A DNA stretch of 64,000 nucleotides from Bacteroidaceae bacterium (GCA_017507385.1 JAFWAX010000052.1:1-64000); one strand, 5' to 3'. Shown: positions 1-9,077, counted from the first letter of the stretch. Notes: a model not told the origin generated them from the sequence alone. Numbers and translations: made by a program.

Positions 1-267
1 ACGGTCAGATTTCTGTTCTTTGCGGATAGCTTCTTCTTCCTTGAACTGCTCCAATGTCTCAGCTTCCGTCTTGAGGAAAAGCACATAGTTTGAATAGCTT
101 ACTTTCAGGCGGAAAGGATATAGGTTTGAGGAATTCAAGAAGGTTGAAATGCGAACTGCGGCATTGCTTTCCAGTTTTATTTCATCTATGCTGGTGACAA
201 AGCTGATGGCTTCATCTACAGTCTTTGCTAAAAATTCGTGATCAAAATATCTAATGTATAAATTCAT
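1..267 (-). CDS. Conserved hypothetical protein, 3' end cut by window edge
   Basis: An open frame reads from ATG at 267 down to the window start without a stop, giving 89 residues beginning MNLYIRYFDHEFLA. The visible part has an alpha/beta look with several aromatic residues and ends in a charged, Lys/Glu-rich stretch. I do not recognise a characterised family; it resembles small conserved Bacteroidales proteins of unknown role. A canonical TAnnTTTG box 31 bases upstream of the ATG supports this start and independent transcription. The C-terminus is outside the window. Confidence 0.7.
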   Translation of the reverse strand, partial: MNLYIRYFDHEFLAKTVDEAISFVTSIDEIKLESNAAVRISTFLNSSNLYPFRLKVSYSNYVLFLKTEAETLEQFKEEEAIRKEQKSDR

Positions 268-297
268 CTGTGTTATCTTGCTTTGTTTTTCAAGATG

Positions 298-305
298 CAA
301 AGGTA
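298..305 (-). promoter_or_regulatory. Bacteroidetes -7 box upstream of the partial gene
   Basis: On the minus strand the sequence is TACCTTTG, an exact match to TAnnTTTG. It would place the transcript start near 291, about 24 bases before the ATG at 267. No clear -33 TTTG was found. Confidence 0.55.
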
Positions 306-381
306 AGAAAATAAATTGACAATTGACAATTGACAGTAGATAATTTTGTTATTCAAGCAGATAAATGTCTGTTGGCAATTG

Positions 382-1743
382 TTAATTCTTTCTGATTCTC
401 CATTTTGTGGGGTAAAGATTGTTGGCGCGATTCCCGATGTTCTTTGCAAAACCGAGCGGATGCCCCTGATAGCTAATCAGTACATACCCTTTGGGCGTGT
501 CGGAGGAAAGTTGCAGCGCCTCTGTGCGTAAGTAGGCAATGGCCTGTTTTTCATCTGTTTCTATGATGGGGAATGCGTTTTTGTTGAGGTCATAAGCCAT
601 CGCAAGACTTTGGCTGGGTTGCAGATTTTTACCTTTCAGCGTAGCAAGCTCAATACCGGCATGGAGCATTTTCAGATTGTTTTTTGACAAACGATAGAGA
701 TCGAGATGTTCCGTAGGGAAAGCAATGAAACAATCTTTCTCCGCAAGAAAGCTGAAGTTCTCATGGGTCGTCAGCCAGCCTTTTAATTCTGTTGGTATTT
801 TAGGAGATGGTGCACTTTTTCTGTCTTTTTTCTCTTTCTTTTTCCCATGAACAGCAGGTGCGTCTTCGTTTGTGGAGTTTTTGCGTAATATGCTGATAAA
901 GAAGCCTTCACCCTTTGTACGATGTGGGTAGAAATGCGTGTTTGCTGCTGTTAAATTCCATTCGGGTGCAGGAAAACACGACAAGACTTCTGCTCCTAAT
1001 GTTTCTGCAATCCATGCCACGTTCTCCTCATCCTCTTTCTTGTTGTAAGTGCATGTGCTATAGATGAATAGCCCGCCTTCTTTTAGCGTGTGCCAGATAT
1101 TGTTCACAATGTCCCGTTGTCTTTTCCAGCAAACTTCCACATTAGCAAGGCTCCATTCGCCAATGCTGTTGGGGTCTTTTCTGAACATGCCTTCACCTGA
1201 GCAGGGGGCATCGCAGATAATGAGGTCGAATTCATCGCTAAACGTTTGGAAATCTTCTGCATAGTTGTTTGTTACGATGCAGTTGGGGTTGCCCCATTTT
1301 GTTATGTTTTCTGCTAAAATGTTGGCACGTTGCCGCATCGCTTCATTGGCAATCAGCAATGAGCCTTGAGGCAGCGACGAAAGGGCTAAAGTGGATTTTC
1401 CTCCTGGGGCGGCACATAAATCGAGAGCCTTAACAGGTTCTTTTACATATTGTTGCAATATATGTGCTAAAAACATCGAAGAGGCCTCCTGCACATAATA
1501 GCAGCCTGCATGGAACAAGGGGTCGAACGTGAACTGTGGTCGTTCTGGAAGATAGTATCCATTCTTGCACCATGGCACACTTTCGGCATTGTCCAGTAGG
1601 GGAAGTTCGCCTTTCTTTGCTTTGTCTGTGTTGATTCTTACGCTTGTTGGTGCAGGCAAAGAAAGTGCATCGGCAAGTTGGTCCAACTCTTCCTTGCCGA
1701 GGTCATTGAGCATTGAATGCTGAAAGTCGAGAGGAAGATTCAT
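382..1743 (-). CDS. rsmF: RsmF/NOP2-Sun family rRNA cytosine-C5 methyltransferase
   Basis: 453 residues. The SAM-binding core carries LDLCAAPGGKS (about 108-118), the catalytic PC motif in CDAPCSGEGMF and a second conserved Cys in YSTCTYNKKEDEEN, the two-cysteine signature of m5C RNA methylases. The last 80 or so residues look like the PUA-like tail of the RsmF (YebU) group. A Lys/Arg-rich linker (about 300-315) separates the two. The likely substrate is 16S rRNA, but the exact target base cannot be read from sequence. The start overlaps the folA stop by 4 bases, so it is the last gene of a thyA-folA-rsmF transcript. Confidence 0.85.
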   Translation of the reverse strand: MNLPLDFQHSMLNDLGKEELDQLADALSLPAPTSVRINTDKAKKGELPLLDNAESVPWCKNGYYLPERPQFTFDPLFHAGCYYVQEASSMFLAHILQQYVKEPVKALDLCAAPGGKSTLALSSLPQGSLLIANEAMRQRANILAENITKWGNPNCIVTNNYAEDFQTFSDEFDLIICDAPCSGEGMFRKDPNSIGEWSLANVEVCWKRQRDIVNNIWHTLKEGGLFIYSTCTYNKKEDEENVAWIAETLGAEVLSCFPAPEWNLTAANTHFYPHRTKGEGFFISILRKNSTNEDAPAVHGKKKEKKDRKSAPSPKIPTELKGWLTTHENFSFLAEKDCFIAFPTEHLDLYRLSKNNLKMLHAGIELATLKGKNLQPSQSLAMAYDLNKNAFPIIETDEKQAIAYLRTEALQLSSDTPKGYVLISYQGHPLGFAKNIGNRANNLYPTKWRIRKN

Positions 1744-2228
1744 GCTTTTTTCTCCAAGTTCACAAACGCATACCGAAATGCATGCTTTTCGTCCACATCA
1801 TGCTCTTCTCTGAATGTCTCCACCCACTTATCTTCTTCTATTTCAGGAAAGAACGTGTCTGCCTTTTCAGGCGTGTCGTAGATATAGGTCAAGCACAGGC
1901 GGTCAGCAATGGGAAGTGCCTCTCCATATACGGATGCGCCGCCGATGATGTAAACATCCCCTTCGCATGAAGCCAAAGCGTCGGAAAGGTTAGGGTAGAG
2001 GTCTGTTCCTGGGAAGTCTTCAGCTTTCCCATTGCGTGAAAGCACGATGTTCCGCCGGTTAGGCAGAGCACCTTTGGGCAAGCTTTCAAACGTGCGTCTG
2101 CCCATGATGATGGTGTTGCCCGTGGTCAGTTCCTTGAACCGTTTCAGGTCGTTGGGTAACCAATAAATAAGTTTGTTCTCCGAACCAATCGCCCTGTTCT
2201 CTGCGATGGCTACAATAATTGAAATCAT
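1740..2228 (-). CDS. folA: Dihydrofolate reductase
   Basis: 162 residues, normal length. It makes tetrahydrofolate from dihydrofolate with NADPH, restoring the cofactor oxidised by the neighbouring thymidylate synthase. It begins MISIIVAIAENRAIG and shows the conserved substrate loop with LIYWLPNDLKRFKELT, the NADPH-binding GRRTFESLPKGALPNR segment and the IIGGASVY motif. The start lies 34 bases after the thyA stop and its end overlaps rsmF by 4 bases, so the three are probably cotranscribed from the thyA promoter. Confidence 0.95.
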   Translation of the reverse strand: MISIIVAIAENRAIGSENKLIYWLPNDLKRFKELTTGNTIIMGRRTFESLPKGALPNRRNIVLSRNGKAEDFPGTDLYPNLSDALASCEGDVYIIGGASVYGEALPIADRLCLTYIYDTPEKADTFFPEIEEDKWVETFREEHDVDEKHAFRYAFVNLEKKA

Positions 2229-2262
2229 TTCTTTTGACAGAATTACGTCAATATGTTATTTT

Positions 2263-3057
2263 TTACACGCTCACCGTTGCTTTGATGTGTGGATGTGGGT
2301 CATAGCCTACCAGCTCGAAATCCTCATATTGGAAATCGAAAATGCTCTTCACGTCAGGGTTTATCTTCATCTTCGGAAGTTTGCGTGGTTCACGAGTCAG
2401 CTGTAGCCTTGCTTGTTCAAGATGGTCAAGATACAGGTGCGTATCTCCTGTCGTATAAACGAAGTCGCCAGGTTTGAGGTCGCACACCTGAGCAACCATC
2501 ATGGTCAATAAGGCATAGGAGGCAATGTTGAAAGGCACGCCCAAGAATGTGTCTGCGCTGCGCTGATAGAGTTGGCAGCTTAACTTTCCATCTGCTACAT
2601 AGAACTGGAACAAGATGTGGCAAGGAGGCAGATTCATGTTGTCAATGTCTGCAACGTTCCATGCAGAAACAAGCAGTCTTCGCGAATTAGGATTGTTCTT
2701 GATTTGGTCAATTACTTCGCTAATCTGGTCAATATGTCCGCCGTTGTAGTCGGGCCAGCTGCGCCACTGATAGCCATAGATGTGTCCCAAATTGCCGTCC
2801 TCATCAGCCCATTCGTTCCAGATGCGCACACCACGTTCTTGCAGCCATTTGGCGTTTGTGTTCCCCTGCAAAAACCATAGCAGTTCGTAGATGATGGATT
2901 TGAGGTGAAGCTTCTTCGTGGTGAGAAGTGGAAAACCTTCTTCCAGATTGAAACGCATTTGGTTGCCAAAAACAGAAATCGTTCCCGTTCCTGTACGGTC
3001 TCCTTTCTGTGAACCTTCAGTCAGGATGCGGTCGAGCAGATTGAGATATTGTTTCAT
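2263..3057 (-). CDS. thyA: Thymidylate synthase
   Basis: 264 residues, the usual bacterial ThyA length. It converts dUMP to dTMP using methylene-tetrahydrofolate. The active-site Cys is in [12 protein letters not shown], followed by [18 protein letters not shown] and the C-terminal [13 protein letters not shown] tail. It is first of the thyA-folA-rsmF group, with ATG at 3057 and a TATCTTTG promoter box 27 bases upstream. Confidence 0.97.
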   Translation of the reverse strand: MKQYLNLLDRILTEGSQKGDRTGTGTISVFGNQMRFNLEEGFPLLTTKKLHLKSIIYELLWFLQGNTNAKWLQERGVRIWNEWADEDGNLGHIYGYQWRSWPDYNGGHIDQISEVIDQIKNNPNSRRLLVSAWNVADIDNMNLPPCHILFQFYVADGKLSCQLYQRSADTFLGVPFNIASYALLTMMVAQVCDLKPGDFVYTTGDTHLYLDHLEQARLQLTREPRKLPKMKINPDVKSIFDFQYEDFELVGYDPHPHIKATVSV

Positions 3058-3083
3058 TGTTCCTCCAAATTTTAATCTTTTTG

Positions 3084-3091
3084 CAAAGATA
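3084..3091 (-). promoter_or_regulatory. Bacteroidetes -7 box for thyA-folA-rsmF
   Basis: TATCTTTG on the minus strand fits TAnnTTTG exactly. The predicted transcript start is about 20 bases before the thyA ATG. The -33 element is weak or absent. Confidence 0.6.
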
Positions 3092-3207
3092 GTGTAATTT
3101 GGACGAAGAAAAAAATTATAACCGTTTAAATTTTCTTATCTTGCCATACCAGATGCACGTTACCCGTTCTTGATGTATTGTTGTTAATGTAGCAGACAGG
3201 AATAAGT

Positions 3208-3368
3208 TATTAACGTGAGTTTGTCGTGCTCACGTTATTTTAATCACCGCCTACGAAACATCTAAAACACCGCCTACGAAATATTTCAAGCGCGGTGTTT
3301 TAAATATTATGCGCACGGTGGAACACGTAGGCGTCAACTGATTTCATGCGAATTTGTCAAACTCGAGT
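3208..3368. repeat. Composite intergenic repeat, copy A
   Basis: This fills most of the 3092-3470 gap between thyA and the exb operon, which has no convincing ORF. The left edge is a hairpin (AACGTGAG 3212-3219 with CTCACGTT 3229-3236). The core at 3277-3318 matches 33250-33291 over 42 bases with two differences. It is followed by an ACACGTAGGCG tail. The right edge, 3348-3364, reads GCGAATTTGTCAAACTC, an inverted relative of the motif at 33175-33191. Within the core, TAAAACACCGC and GCGGTGTTTTA can pair. Confidence 0.7.
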
Positions 3369-3470
3369 TTTTTTATTGGCGTATCTCTCTTTTAGCGTCT
3401 GTTGTATTGAGCGTTTAGCAGATGTGATGTAAAAAAGAGAAATTTGTGTGGCGTTTCCTGCGAGAATCAA

Positions 3471-3504
3471 AAAGAGCGGCTCCTTACATGAGGAACCGCT
3501 CTTC
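3471..3504 (-). terminator. Intrinsic terminator of the exb operon
   Basis: An inverted repeat built on AAGAGCGG and CCGCTCTT with a short loop. Read on the minus strand it lies just after the last exbD stop and is followed by TTTTGATT, so it fits a rho-independent terminator. Confidence 0.75.
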
Positions 3505-3526
3505 TCTGTTTGTATAGAAGTTGCTT

Positions 3527-3991
3527 TTACTGCTTTTTGTTTGCAGAGTAAACAATCTTGAGTGCGTAAGACTTACGGAGCACTTGCTTCACGTCGGTGA
3601 TGATACCCATCGGAGTGTTTTTGTCACACTTGAGTGAGATGGTGTAGAAAGGCTTGTCTGCCTCAGGAAGTTCACCACGGTCTGATGTGACGAAATCTTG
3701 TACTTCTGGAACTTCAGCGTACTTGTCATTGAGCTGAATACGATGTCCTGTACCATACTGAGCTCTCAGAGCGTCTGTTGGACGACCGATGTAGATGAAT
3801 GATGTACATGACTTACGTGCAAGTTTCTCAAGCTGAGTACCAACAGGTCTGTCAAATTTCACCTTAAGTGTCACTTCACGCATGGTGGTTACCATCATGA
3901 AGAAGAACAGGATGGTGAAAATCAAGTCAGGGAGTGATGAGGTGTTCAACTCGGGCATTTCCCTGCTGCCGTTCTTATTAAATCTACTCAT
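3527..3991 (-). CDS. exbD: ExbD/TolR-family biopolymer transport protein (second copy)
   Basis: 154 residues. It has a short basic cytoplasmic N-terminus, one membrane helix (about 20-42) containing the conserved Asp in SLPDLIFTILFFFMM, and a periplasmic domain ending in a Lys-rich tail. The Asp is the proton-path residue of ExbD/TolR. It is coded directly after a longer ExbD paralogue (the stop and start share one base) and probably forms a mixed ExbB-ExbD-ExbD motor that energises TonB. It differs from its partner in lacking the acidic C-terminal extension. Confidence 0.9.
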   Translation of the reverse strand: MSRFNKNGSREMPELNTSSLPDLIFTILFFFMMVTTMREVTLKVKFDRPVGTQLEKLARKSCTSFIYIGRPTDALRAQYGTGHRIQLNDKYAEVPEVQDFVTSDRGELPEADKPFYTISLKCDKNTPMGIITDVKQVLRKSYALKIVYSANKKQ

Positions 3992-4581
3992 TATTGCTGT
4001 CCTCCATATTTCTTTGGCTCAGCTTCCGAAATCTTCTGTGGATAAATTTCGCGGATGGCTTTCTGCTGGTCTGCTGTTAAGTGTTCGTAGCGACGGCCGA
4101 ATTCCTCCTTTGAAACTTCGTCACGAAGTTCTCCATAAGCTGCAACAAGCTCATCCTGTACTTCGAAGTACACTCCGTAGTCAGTACCACGGTCGGTCTG
4201 AACAGAGATAACGTGGTCTTTTGTGACCATCATTGTCTTTCCTAAGCCTTTGATTTTCTTAGGTGATAGTTCAGGCAGATTTGGCTTGTTCTCTGGGTTC
4301 TTGATAAACTCTTTAGCTCTCTCCTTCACATCAGCAAGTGTCGCAGGATCGTCGCCAATCATGATTTCATTGTCCTTGTTGATACGAATGTTGAGGATGT
4401 TACGTTCCTTAACTTTCATTTCGTTGGTCAATGTTTCATCCTCTGGTGGTTTTGGCAGTGTACGCGCAAGACCCTGATCGGTGTCCATTGATGTTGTTAC
4501 AAGGAAGAAGATGAGCAATATGAATGAGATATCCGCTGTTGAACTGGTGTTCAGTCCCGGCATTTTTCTTTTCTTTCCCAT
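3991..4581 (-). CDS. exbD: ExbD/TolR-family biopolymer transport protein (first, longer copy)
   Basis: 196 residues. A basic N-terminus with PGLNTSSTADISFILLIFF places the conserved Asp at the start of the single membrane helix. The rest is periplasmic and longer than usual for ExbD, with a charged C-terminal region (about 150-196) rich in Glu/Lys/Arg. It works with ExbB (5179-6021) as the proton-driven stator complex for TonB. Tandem exbD copies after exbB and a small membrane protein are a familiar Bacteroidales arrangement. Confidence 0.9.
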   Translation of the reverse strand: MGKKRKMPGLNTSSTADISFILLIFFLVTTSMDTDQGLARTLPKPPEDETLTNEMKVKERNILNIRINKDNEIMIGDDPATLADVKERAKEFIKNPENKPNLPELSPKKIKGLGKTMMVTKDHVISVQTDRGTDYGVYFEVQDELVAAYGELRDEVSKEEFGRRYEHLTADQQKAIREIYPQKISEAEPKKYGGQQ

Positions 4582-4604
4582 ATAATTTGCTCTGAGTTAA
4601 AGGT

Positions 4605-5117
4605 TTACTTCTTGTTAGTTGCCATGCTGAAGACGGTAACAATGATTGTGATGATTGTGAGAATCAAGATTGAAATCATTGAAGTGTCTGTCATGATAAT
4701 TTCTGTAGGCTCATTCCAGTCCTTACCGTTGACGAGCATAGATTCATCTTTGTTTGCAATACCTACTGCTGCACCAATGATGAGAGAGATGAGGCATGGT
4801 CCCCAAGCAATCCAGTTTGTCTTGCTGAGAAGGCCTTTCTCTTCATGCTTAGACTTGTTGCTTCCGTTAGCAAAGCTGTAGATTACAGCTGCTGTAGCAC
4901 TTACTGCTGTAGCAATAATCAGGAAGTATGTCCAGCAAAGAAGAAGGTCCAACATTTGTGGAGCGTTGAATGTAGGAATCTCCTCGTAAGGAGTATCATA
5001 TCCGACAAGGAGGAAGATGGCTGTCACAACGATAGAAATACCGATGAGACCCCAAAGCACAATCTTGGAGATTTTTTCCACCTTGTCTTGTGCGCTGATT
5101 ACTAGTGTATTCTTCAT
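4605..5117 (-). CDS. Four-helix membrane protein of the exb cluster
   Basis: 170 residues with four hydrophobic segments at about 18-40, 57-82, 103-120 and 145-165, and no recognised catalytic motif. It lies between exbB and the first exbD (23 bases before the latter), on the same strand, a position that Bacteroidales genomes often keep for a small membrane protein. A part in assembling or regulating the ExbB/ExbD motor is inferred from position only. Confidence 0.8.
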   Translation of the reverse strand: MKNTLVISAQDKVEKISKIVLWGLIGISIVVTAIFLLVGYDTPYEEIPTFNAPQMLDLLLCWTYFLIIATAVSATAAVIYSFANGSNKSKHEEKGLLSKTNWIAWGPCLISLIIGAAVGIANKDESMLVNGKDWNEPTEIIMTDTSMISILILTIITIIVTVFSMATNKK

Positions 5118-5178
5118 TTTATTTTCTCCTTTTAATTGATGAATAATTAGTTGGTGACTGAATCGAGTAGTCCTCTAA

Positions 5179-6021
5179 TTACTTCTTGTTGCTGTACTTC
5201 GCAACCATGTCAAGGAGAGAAATAGTTGAGTCTTCCATCTTAGCTGTAAGACCTTCGATTTCAGCGAGAATGTAGTTGTAGAACACCTGAAGGATAAGGG
5301 CTACGACGATACCGAAGATGGTTGTCAAGAGGGCAACCTTCATACCACCTGCAACGACTGTTGGAGAGATGTCACCTGCAGCCTGGATGTTGTCGAACGC
5401 CTGAACCATACCAATCACAGTTCCCAAGAATCCGAGAGATGGAGCCATGGCGATGAAGAGTGTGATCCAAGAGCAGCCGCTTTCGAGCTTAGAAGCCTGA
5501 ACTGCACCGTATGCTACAACAGACTTTTCAACCTGGTCAACGCCATCGTTGAGGCGGATGAGACCCTGATAGTAGATTGAAGCGATAGGACCGCGAGTGT
5601 CACGTGCGATAGCCTTTGCTGCTTCGATGTCACCCTTTTCGAGGAGAGCTTTCTCGATGTCTTCGATGAACTTCACTGTGTTGATTTTAGAAAGAGCGAG
5701 GTAGATAATACGCTCGATACAGAATGCAAGACCGAGGATGAGGGCGATTGCTACGATAGCCATGAAGCCTGCATCACCTTCGATGAACTTTGTCTTGATG
5801 TTCTTGTACATGCCTGTCTCAACTGGCTCAGATTCAACTGGCTCAGATTCTTCTACAACTGGAGCTGCTTCTGCTACAGAGTCAGCAGCCAAAGAGTCTG
5901 CTGCTACTGAATCAACCTGCTCAGTTGCTGCGTCTGCTGCTTCTTCCTGAGCTGAAACTGACTGTGTCATACCGAATGTAAACACACCCATCAATGCAAT
6001 AATTGCAAATACTTTTTTCAT
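5179..6021 (-). CDS. exbB: ExbB/TolQ/MotA proton-channel protein
   Basis: 280 residues. A cleavable-looking signal peptide ends near SVSAQEEAA, followed by an acidic Ala/Glu/Val-rich periplasmic linker with repeated EPVESEPVE units. Three membrane helices follow. The long cytoplasmic loop and the last two helices contain the MotA/ExbB signature (APSLGFLGTVIGMVQAF, then the GMKVALLTTIFGIVVALILQ region). It forms the pentameric channel for the ExbD pair downstream. The N-terminal signal plus acidic linker is an addition seen in Bacteroidetes ExbB. Confidence 0.93.
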   Translation of the reverse strand: MKKVFAIIALMGVFTFGMTQSVSAQEEAADAATEQVDSVAADSLAADSVAEAAPVVEESEPVESEPVETGMYKNIKTKFIEGDAGFMAIVAIALILGLAFCIERIIYLALSKINTVKFIEDIEKALLEKGDIEAAKAIARDTRGPIASIYYQGLIRLNDGVDQVEKSVVAYGAVQASKLESGCSWITLFIAMAPSLGFLGTVIGMVQAFDNIQAAGDISPTVVAGGMKVALLTTIFGIVVALILQVFYNYILAEIEGLTAKMEDSTISLLDMVAKYSNKK

Positions 6022-6093
6022 TGTGTTGAAAATTTTAAGATTAATAAATTATTTAATTTCTTTTTTTTTCATGCTGTGGCAATATTGCCATTG

Positions 6094-6181
6094 CGGAGAG
6101 AGGGGGATTCGAACCCCCGAAACGCTTTTGACGTTTACACGCTTTCCAGGCGTGCCTCTTCAGCCACTCGAGCATCTCTCC
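6094..6181 (-). tRNA. tRNA-Ser (anticodon GGA)
   Basis: Read on the minus strand, the acceptor stem GGAGAGA pairs with TCTCTCC and is followed by a G discriminator. The anticodon loop CTGGAAA has GGA, there is a long serine-type variable arm, and the T arm has GGTTCGAATCC. The length is 88 bases. No CCA is encoded. Confidence 0.95.
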
Positions 6182-6260
6182 TTGGTCAAAATGGGGGATT
6201 TTTCCCTCTTGGATAAGGCAATTTCGCAAGGATAACTTACCTTACCTCCATAATTCGACA

Positions 6261-6268
6261 CAAAAATA
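6261..6268 (-). promoter_or_regulatory. Possible -7 box for tRNA-Ser and exbB
   Basis: TATTTTTG on the minus strand fits TAnnTTTG and lies about 80 bases upstream of the tRNA. No matching box was found between the tRNA and exbB, so exbB may be cotranscribed with the tRNA; this is inference. Confidence 0.35.
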
Positions 6269-6310
6269 ATGATTTTTTTCTTATCATGTCTATTAAATGT
6301 GTGGAAAGTT

Positions 6311-7141
6311 TTAATTTTTGGCAAAAAAAGTTACTTTTTTGAAAACTTTTAATGTATTTTTTGTTGTTTGAAACGCAATGTTGTCAATATCGCAGCCATA
6401 AATGGCAGCCAGGGTTTCGGCTACATGCTTGACGTATGAACTTTCGTTTCGTTTCCCTCTGTTGGGCACGGGTGCCATGTAGGGAGCGTCGGTTTCAAGG
6501 ACAATTCTTGATAGCGGAATGGCATTTTTCACCACGTCTCTTAAGGTGGATTTCTTGAATGTCAATACTCCTCCAATCCCCAGCATGAAGTTAGGGAATG
6601 AGAGCAAATCGAGGGCTTCCTCTTCTGTTCCCGTGAAGCAATGGAAGACACCGTAAAGGTTTTTATGGCGATGGCGTTCCATGATTTCCATCATTTCTGT
6701 ATGGGCATTTCTTGTGTGAATGACTATTGGAAGGTCGTATTTCTCTGCCCACTCGATTTGTCTTTCAAAAACCTCGATTTGCTCATTCTTGTAGGTGGTG
6801 TCCCAATAAAGGTCAAGCCCCACTTCCCCTACAGCAACAATGGGTGTGTGGTTTTCAGAGGAGATGCTCTTCTCGTTTTCTATGTTAGAAAGGATGATTT
6901 GCTCCATCTGATCAAGAACCAGATTGTAATCTTCATCCATGATGTTTTCCGGGTGAAGTCCAACCATTGGGTGCAGATATCCTGCATGAGCTTGGCACAC
7001 TTGAAGCAGGTGAGGGGTGTCTTTGAGACAGGTTCCCGGGACGAGTATCTTTTCTATTCCTGCATTTTGGGCTCTTTGGATGACTTCTTCAAGGTCTTCA
7101 GCAAATTCGGGTCCGTCAATATGTGAATGTGTGTCAATCAT
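6311..7141 (-). CDS. tatD: TatD-family metal-dependent deoxyribonuclease
   Basis: 276 residues. Amidohydrolase-type metal ligands are visible in order: MIDTHSHID at the start, the Glu in VAVGEVGLD, PIVIHTRNA, GVFHCFTG, and LETDAPYMAP. TatD proteins are 3'-5' exonucleases acting on DNA or RNA. The gene starts 16 bases after the stop of the polyprenyl synthetase and is probably cotranscribed with it. Confidence 0.93.
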   Translation of the reverse strand: MIDTHSHIDGPEFAEDLEEVIQRAQNAGIEKILVPGTCLKDTPHLLQVCQAHAGYLHPMVGLHPENIMDEDYNLVLDQMEQIILSNIENEKSISSENHTPIVAVGEVGLDLYWDTTYKNEQIEVFERQIEWAEKYDLPIVIHTRNAHTEMMEIMERHRHKNLYGVFHCFTGTEEEALDLLSFPNFMLGIGGVLTFKKSTLRDVVKNAIPLSRIVLETDAPYMAPVPNRGKRNESSYVKHVAETLAAIYGCDIDNIAFQTTKNTLKVFKKVTFFAKN

Positions 7142-7157
7142 TTTACTTGTGGAGGGA

Positions 7158-8126
7158 TTAGTATTTCCTTCCCATTAACTTGTTGGCGAAGAGTCTTAGC
7201 TCGTTTTTCTTTTCGTCGGCAACTTTTACTTTGTCAAGACTTTGCAGCGAAATGGCAAAGAGTTCTTCGATTTTCTGCTGTGCAAGTTTGTCGATGCCTA
7301 ATATATTATATATATGTGTGATGGCTGCAATTTTCTCGTCAGCATCGAATGTTTTTGCTTGTATCCATTTGTCCATTTCTGCTTTCTGCGCAGGGGAAGC
7401 CAGTTGGTATGCGTTGATGAGCATGAATGTCTTTTTGTTGACAACGATGTCTCCGCCGAGCTTTTTCTGGAACTCTTGGGTGTTTCCGTACACATCGAGA
7501 TAGTCGTCTTGCAGCTGGAAGGCTAATCCCATTTTCTCTCCAAAGGTGTATAGATTCTGTGCATCTTCTTCATCTGCGCCGCCAAGAATGGCACCTATTT
7601 TCAGGGCATATCCCAGCAGAAGCGATGTTTTCAGCCGAATCATTTCCATGTATTCGTTTTCTGTCACGTCGTTTCTTGTCTCAAAGTCGATGTCATACTG
7701 CTGCCCTTCGCATACACCGAGGGTCGCATTGATGAATGCTGTGAGTGCAGCTTCGTTTTTCACGCCTTGGTTGAACAGCTGGTAGGCGATGATGAGCATC
7801 GTGTCGCCAGAAAGGATGGCCGTGTTGTCGTTCCACTTTTTGTGGACAGTCGGGTTGCCACGCCGCATGTCGCTCTTGTCCATCAAATCGTCATGCAGGA
7901 GAGTAAAGTTGTGGTAGGTTTCGAGGGCTAATGCGTTGTTGATGATGGGGTTGACATCGTCTTTGTATAGGTTGTAGCCTAATAGCATTAACACGGGTCG
8001 AATGCGTTTTCCGCCAATGGAGAGGATGTAGCGTATGGGGTCGTAGAGATTCTTGGGCTCTGTGCTGTACTGGATGTTTTCCACTTCCGTATTGATTCTC
8101 TCTGTGAGTTCGGCTATGGTGTACAT
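7158..8126 (-). CDS. Polyprenyl diphosphate synthase (trans-isoprenyl type)
   Basis: 322 residues from the ATG at 8126 (MYTIAELTERINTEV). An in-frame ATG further upstream (8243) would add a non-conserved 39-residue leader running into the terminator of tonB, so I reject it. The first Asp-rich motif is HDDLMDKSDMRRG and the second QDDYLDVYG, with GGKRIRP near the N-terminus. The enzyme condenses isopentenyl diphosphate to chains used for menaquinone side chains or undecaprenyl lipids; chain length cannot be assigned. Confidence 0.9.
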   Translation of the reverse strand: MYTIAELTERINTEVENIQYSTEPKNLYDPIRYILSIGGKRIRPVLMLLGYNLYKDDVNPIINNALALETYHNFTLLHDDLMDKSDMRRGNPTVHKKWNDNTAILSGDTMLIIAYQLFNQGVKNEAALTAFINATLGVCEGQQYDIDFETRNDVTENEYMEMIRLKTSLLLGYALKIGAILGGADEEDAQNLYTFGEKMGLAFQLQDDYLDVYGNTQEFQKKLGGDIVVNKKTFMLINAYQLASPAQKAEMDKWIQAKTFDADEKIAAITHIYNILGIDKLAQQKIEELFAISLQSLDKVKVADEKKNELRLFANKLMGRKY

Positions 8127-8210
8127 GTGTGCTAAGTAATGAAATGTGATGAAGATGTCTTTGTTTGTGGTTTGCTGCCTGCTGGTGGGGCGATGGGGCG
8201 CTGTTATAGA

Positions 8211-8244
8211 AATGCCGCACAGCAGATGTGTGTTGTGCGGCATT
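8211..8244 (-). terminator. Hairpin between tonB and polyprenyl synthase
   Basis: AATGCCGCAC (8211-8220) pairs perfectly with GTGCGGCATT (8235-8244) around a 14-base loop. It begins just after the tonB stop. The following minus-strand bases are not strongly T-rich, so it may be a weak or Rho-assisted terminator. Confidence 0.6.
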
Positions 8245-8268
8245 TCCTATATGGTTTTTTCTGCATGA

Positions 8269-8982
8269 TTATCGCAGGCGGAATGTTACAGGAAGTGTGA
8301 ATCGTACGCGTACTGGTTTGCCGCGCTGGCGACCTGGTGTCCATTTAGGCATGGCAGATACAACGCGCATTGCTTCCTTGTCGAGCGATGGGTCAACAGA
8401 ACGTATAACCTGAGGCTCTACGATTGAACCGTCCTTGTTTACAACGAACTGTACGAGTACACGGCCTTGAATGCCATTGTCCTGAGCGATAGAAGGATAC
8501 TTGAGGTTCTTCTTGAGGTATTCCATCAATGCTTCGTCACCTCCAGGGAATGCAGGGTTCACTTCTACAACCTCGAAGATTGTACCTTCGTCATTGCCTT
8601 CCTGAACTGGTGCTGGAGGGCCAACCATAACTGGGCCTGTTGGCGCAGTTGGACCTGTGATGGCTTCTGTTGTCGCTTCTGTAGATTCGATTTCTTCTTC
8701 TACAAGTTCTGTCTCGTTGTCAACGATTTCAAGGATTTCTGGAACCTTGGGAGCTTCAGCTGGTGGAGGTGGTGCAGCCTGGAAGATTGGCTGTGTGATA
8801 GGGATGATTTCCTCCTCTGAAACGTAAGGAACTGTAGCATAGACAACGTCAGTCTCCTTGTACTCTCGGGTGGTGTACTCAAAGCATGCGAACATGGCAG
8901 CGAGCGCTACGATGTATCCAATCAGCAAGCCGGTGCTTTTTTCACCTTCGAGATCTGCTTTTTTTGATTTTTTTACTTCCAT
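8269..8982 (-). CDS. tonB: TonB-family energy transducer
   Basis: 237 residues. A basic N-terminus and one membrane helix (about 18-36, LLIGYIVALAAMFACF) are followed by a periplasmic spacer rich in Pro, Glu and Thr. The C-terminal TonB domain has FPGGDEALMEYLKKNLKYP, GRVLVQFVV, and PVRVRFTLPVTFRLR at the end. It carries energy from the ExbB/ExbD motor a few genes downstream to outer-membrane receptors. The Bacteroidetes-type FPGG-KYP start of the domain is clear. Confidence 0.93.
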   Translation of the reverse strand: MEVKKSKKADLEGEKSTGLLIGYIVALAAMFACFEYTTREYKETDVVYATVPYVSEEEIIPITQPIFQAAPPPPAEAPKVPEILEIVDNETELVEEEIESTEATTEAITGPTAPTGPVMVGPPAPVQEGNDEGTIFEVVEVNPAFPGGDEALMEYLKKNLKYPSIAQDNGIQGRVLVQFVVNKDGSIVEPQVIRSVDPSLDKEAMRVVSAMPKWTPGRQRGKPVRVRFTLPVTFRLR

Positions 8983-9077
8983 AGATTATATTTATTTTTT
9001 AGTTATTTCTAAGTGCTGAAACCCTCATGGGCACACCTTCTCCTGACGATAGGGCGTACTTCTTCATGGTTTTGTGG

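Noticed and set aside
7158-8243. Longer start for the polyprenyl synthase at 8243
   Set aside because: The added 39 residues are not family-like and overlap the hairpin after tonB; ATG 8126 gives the normal N-terminus.
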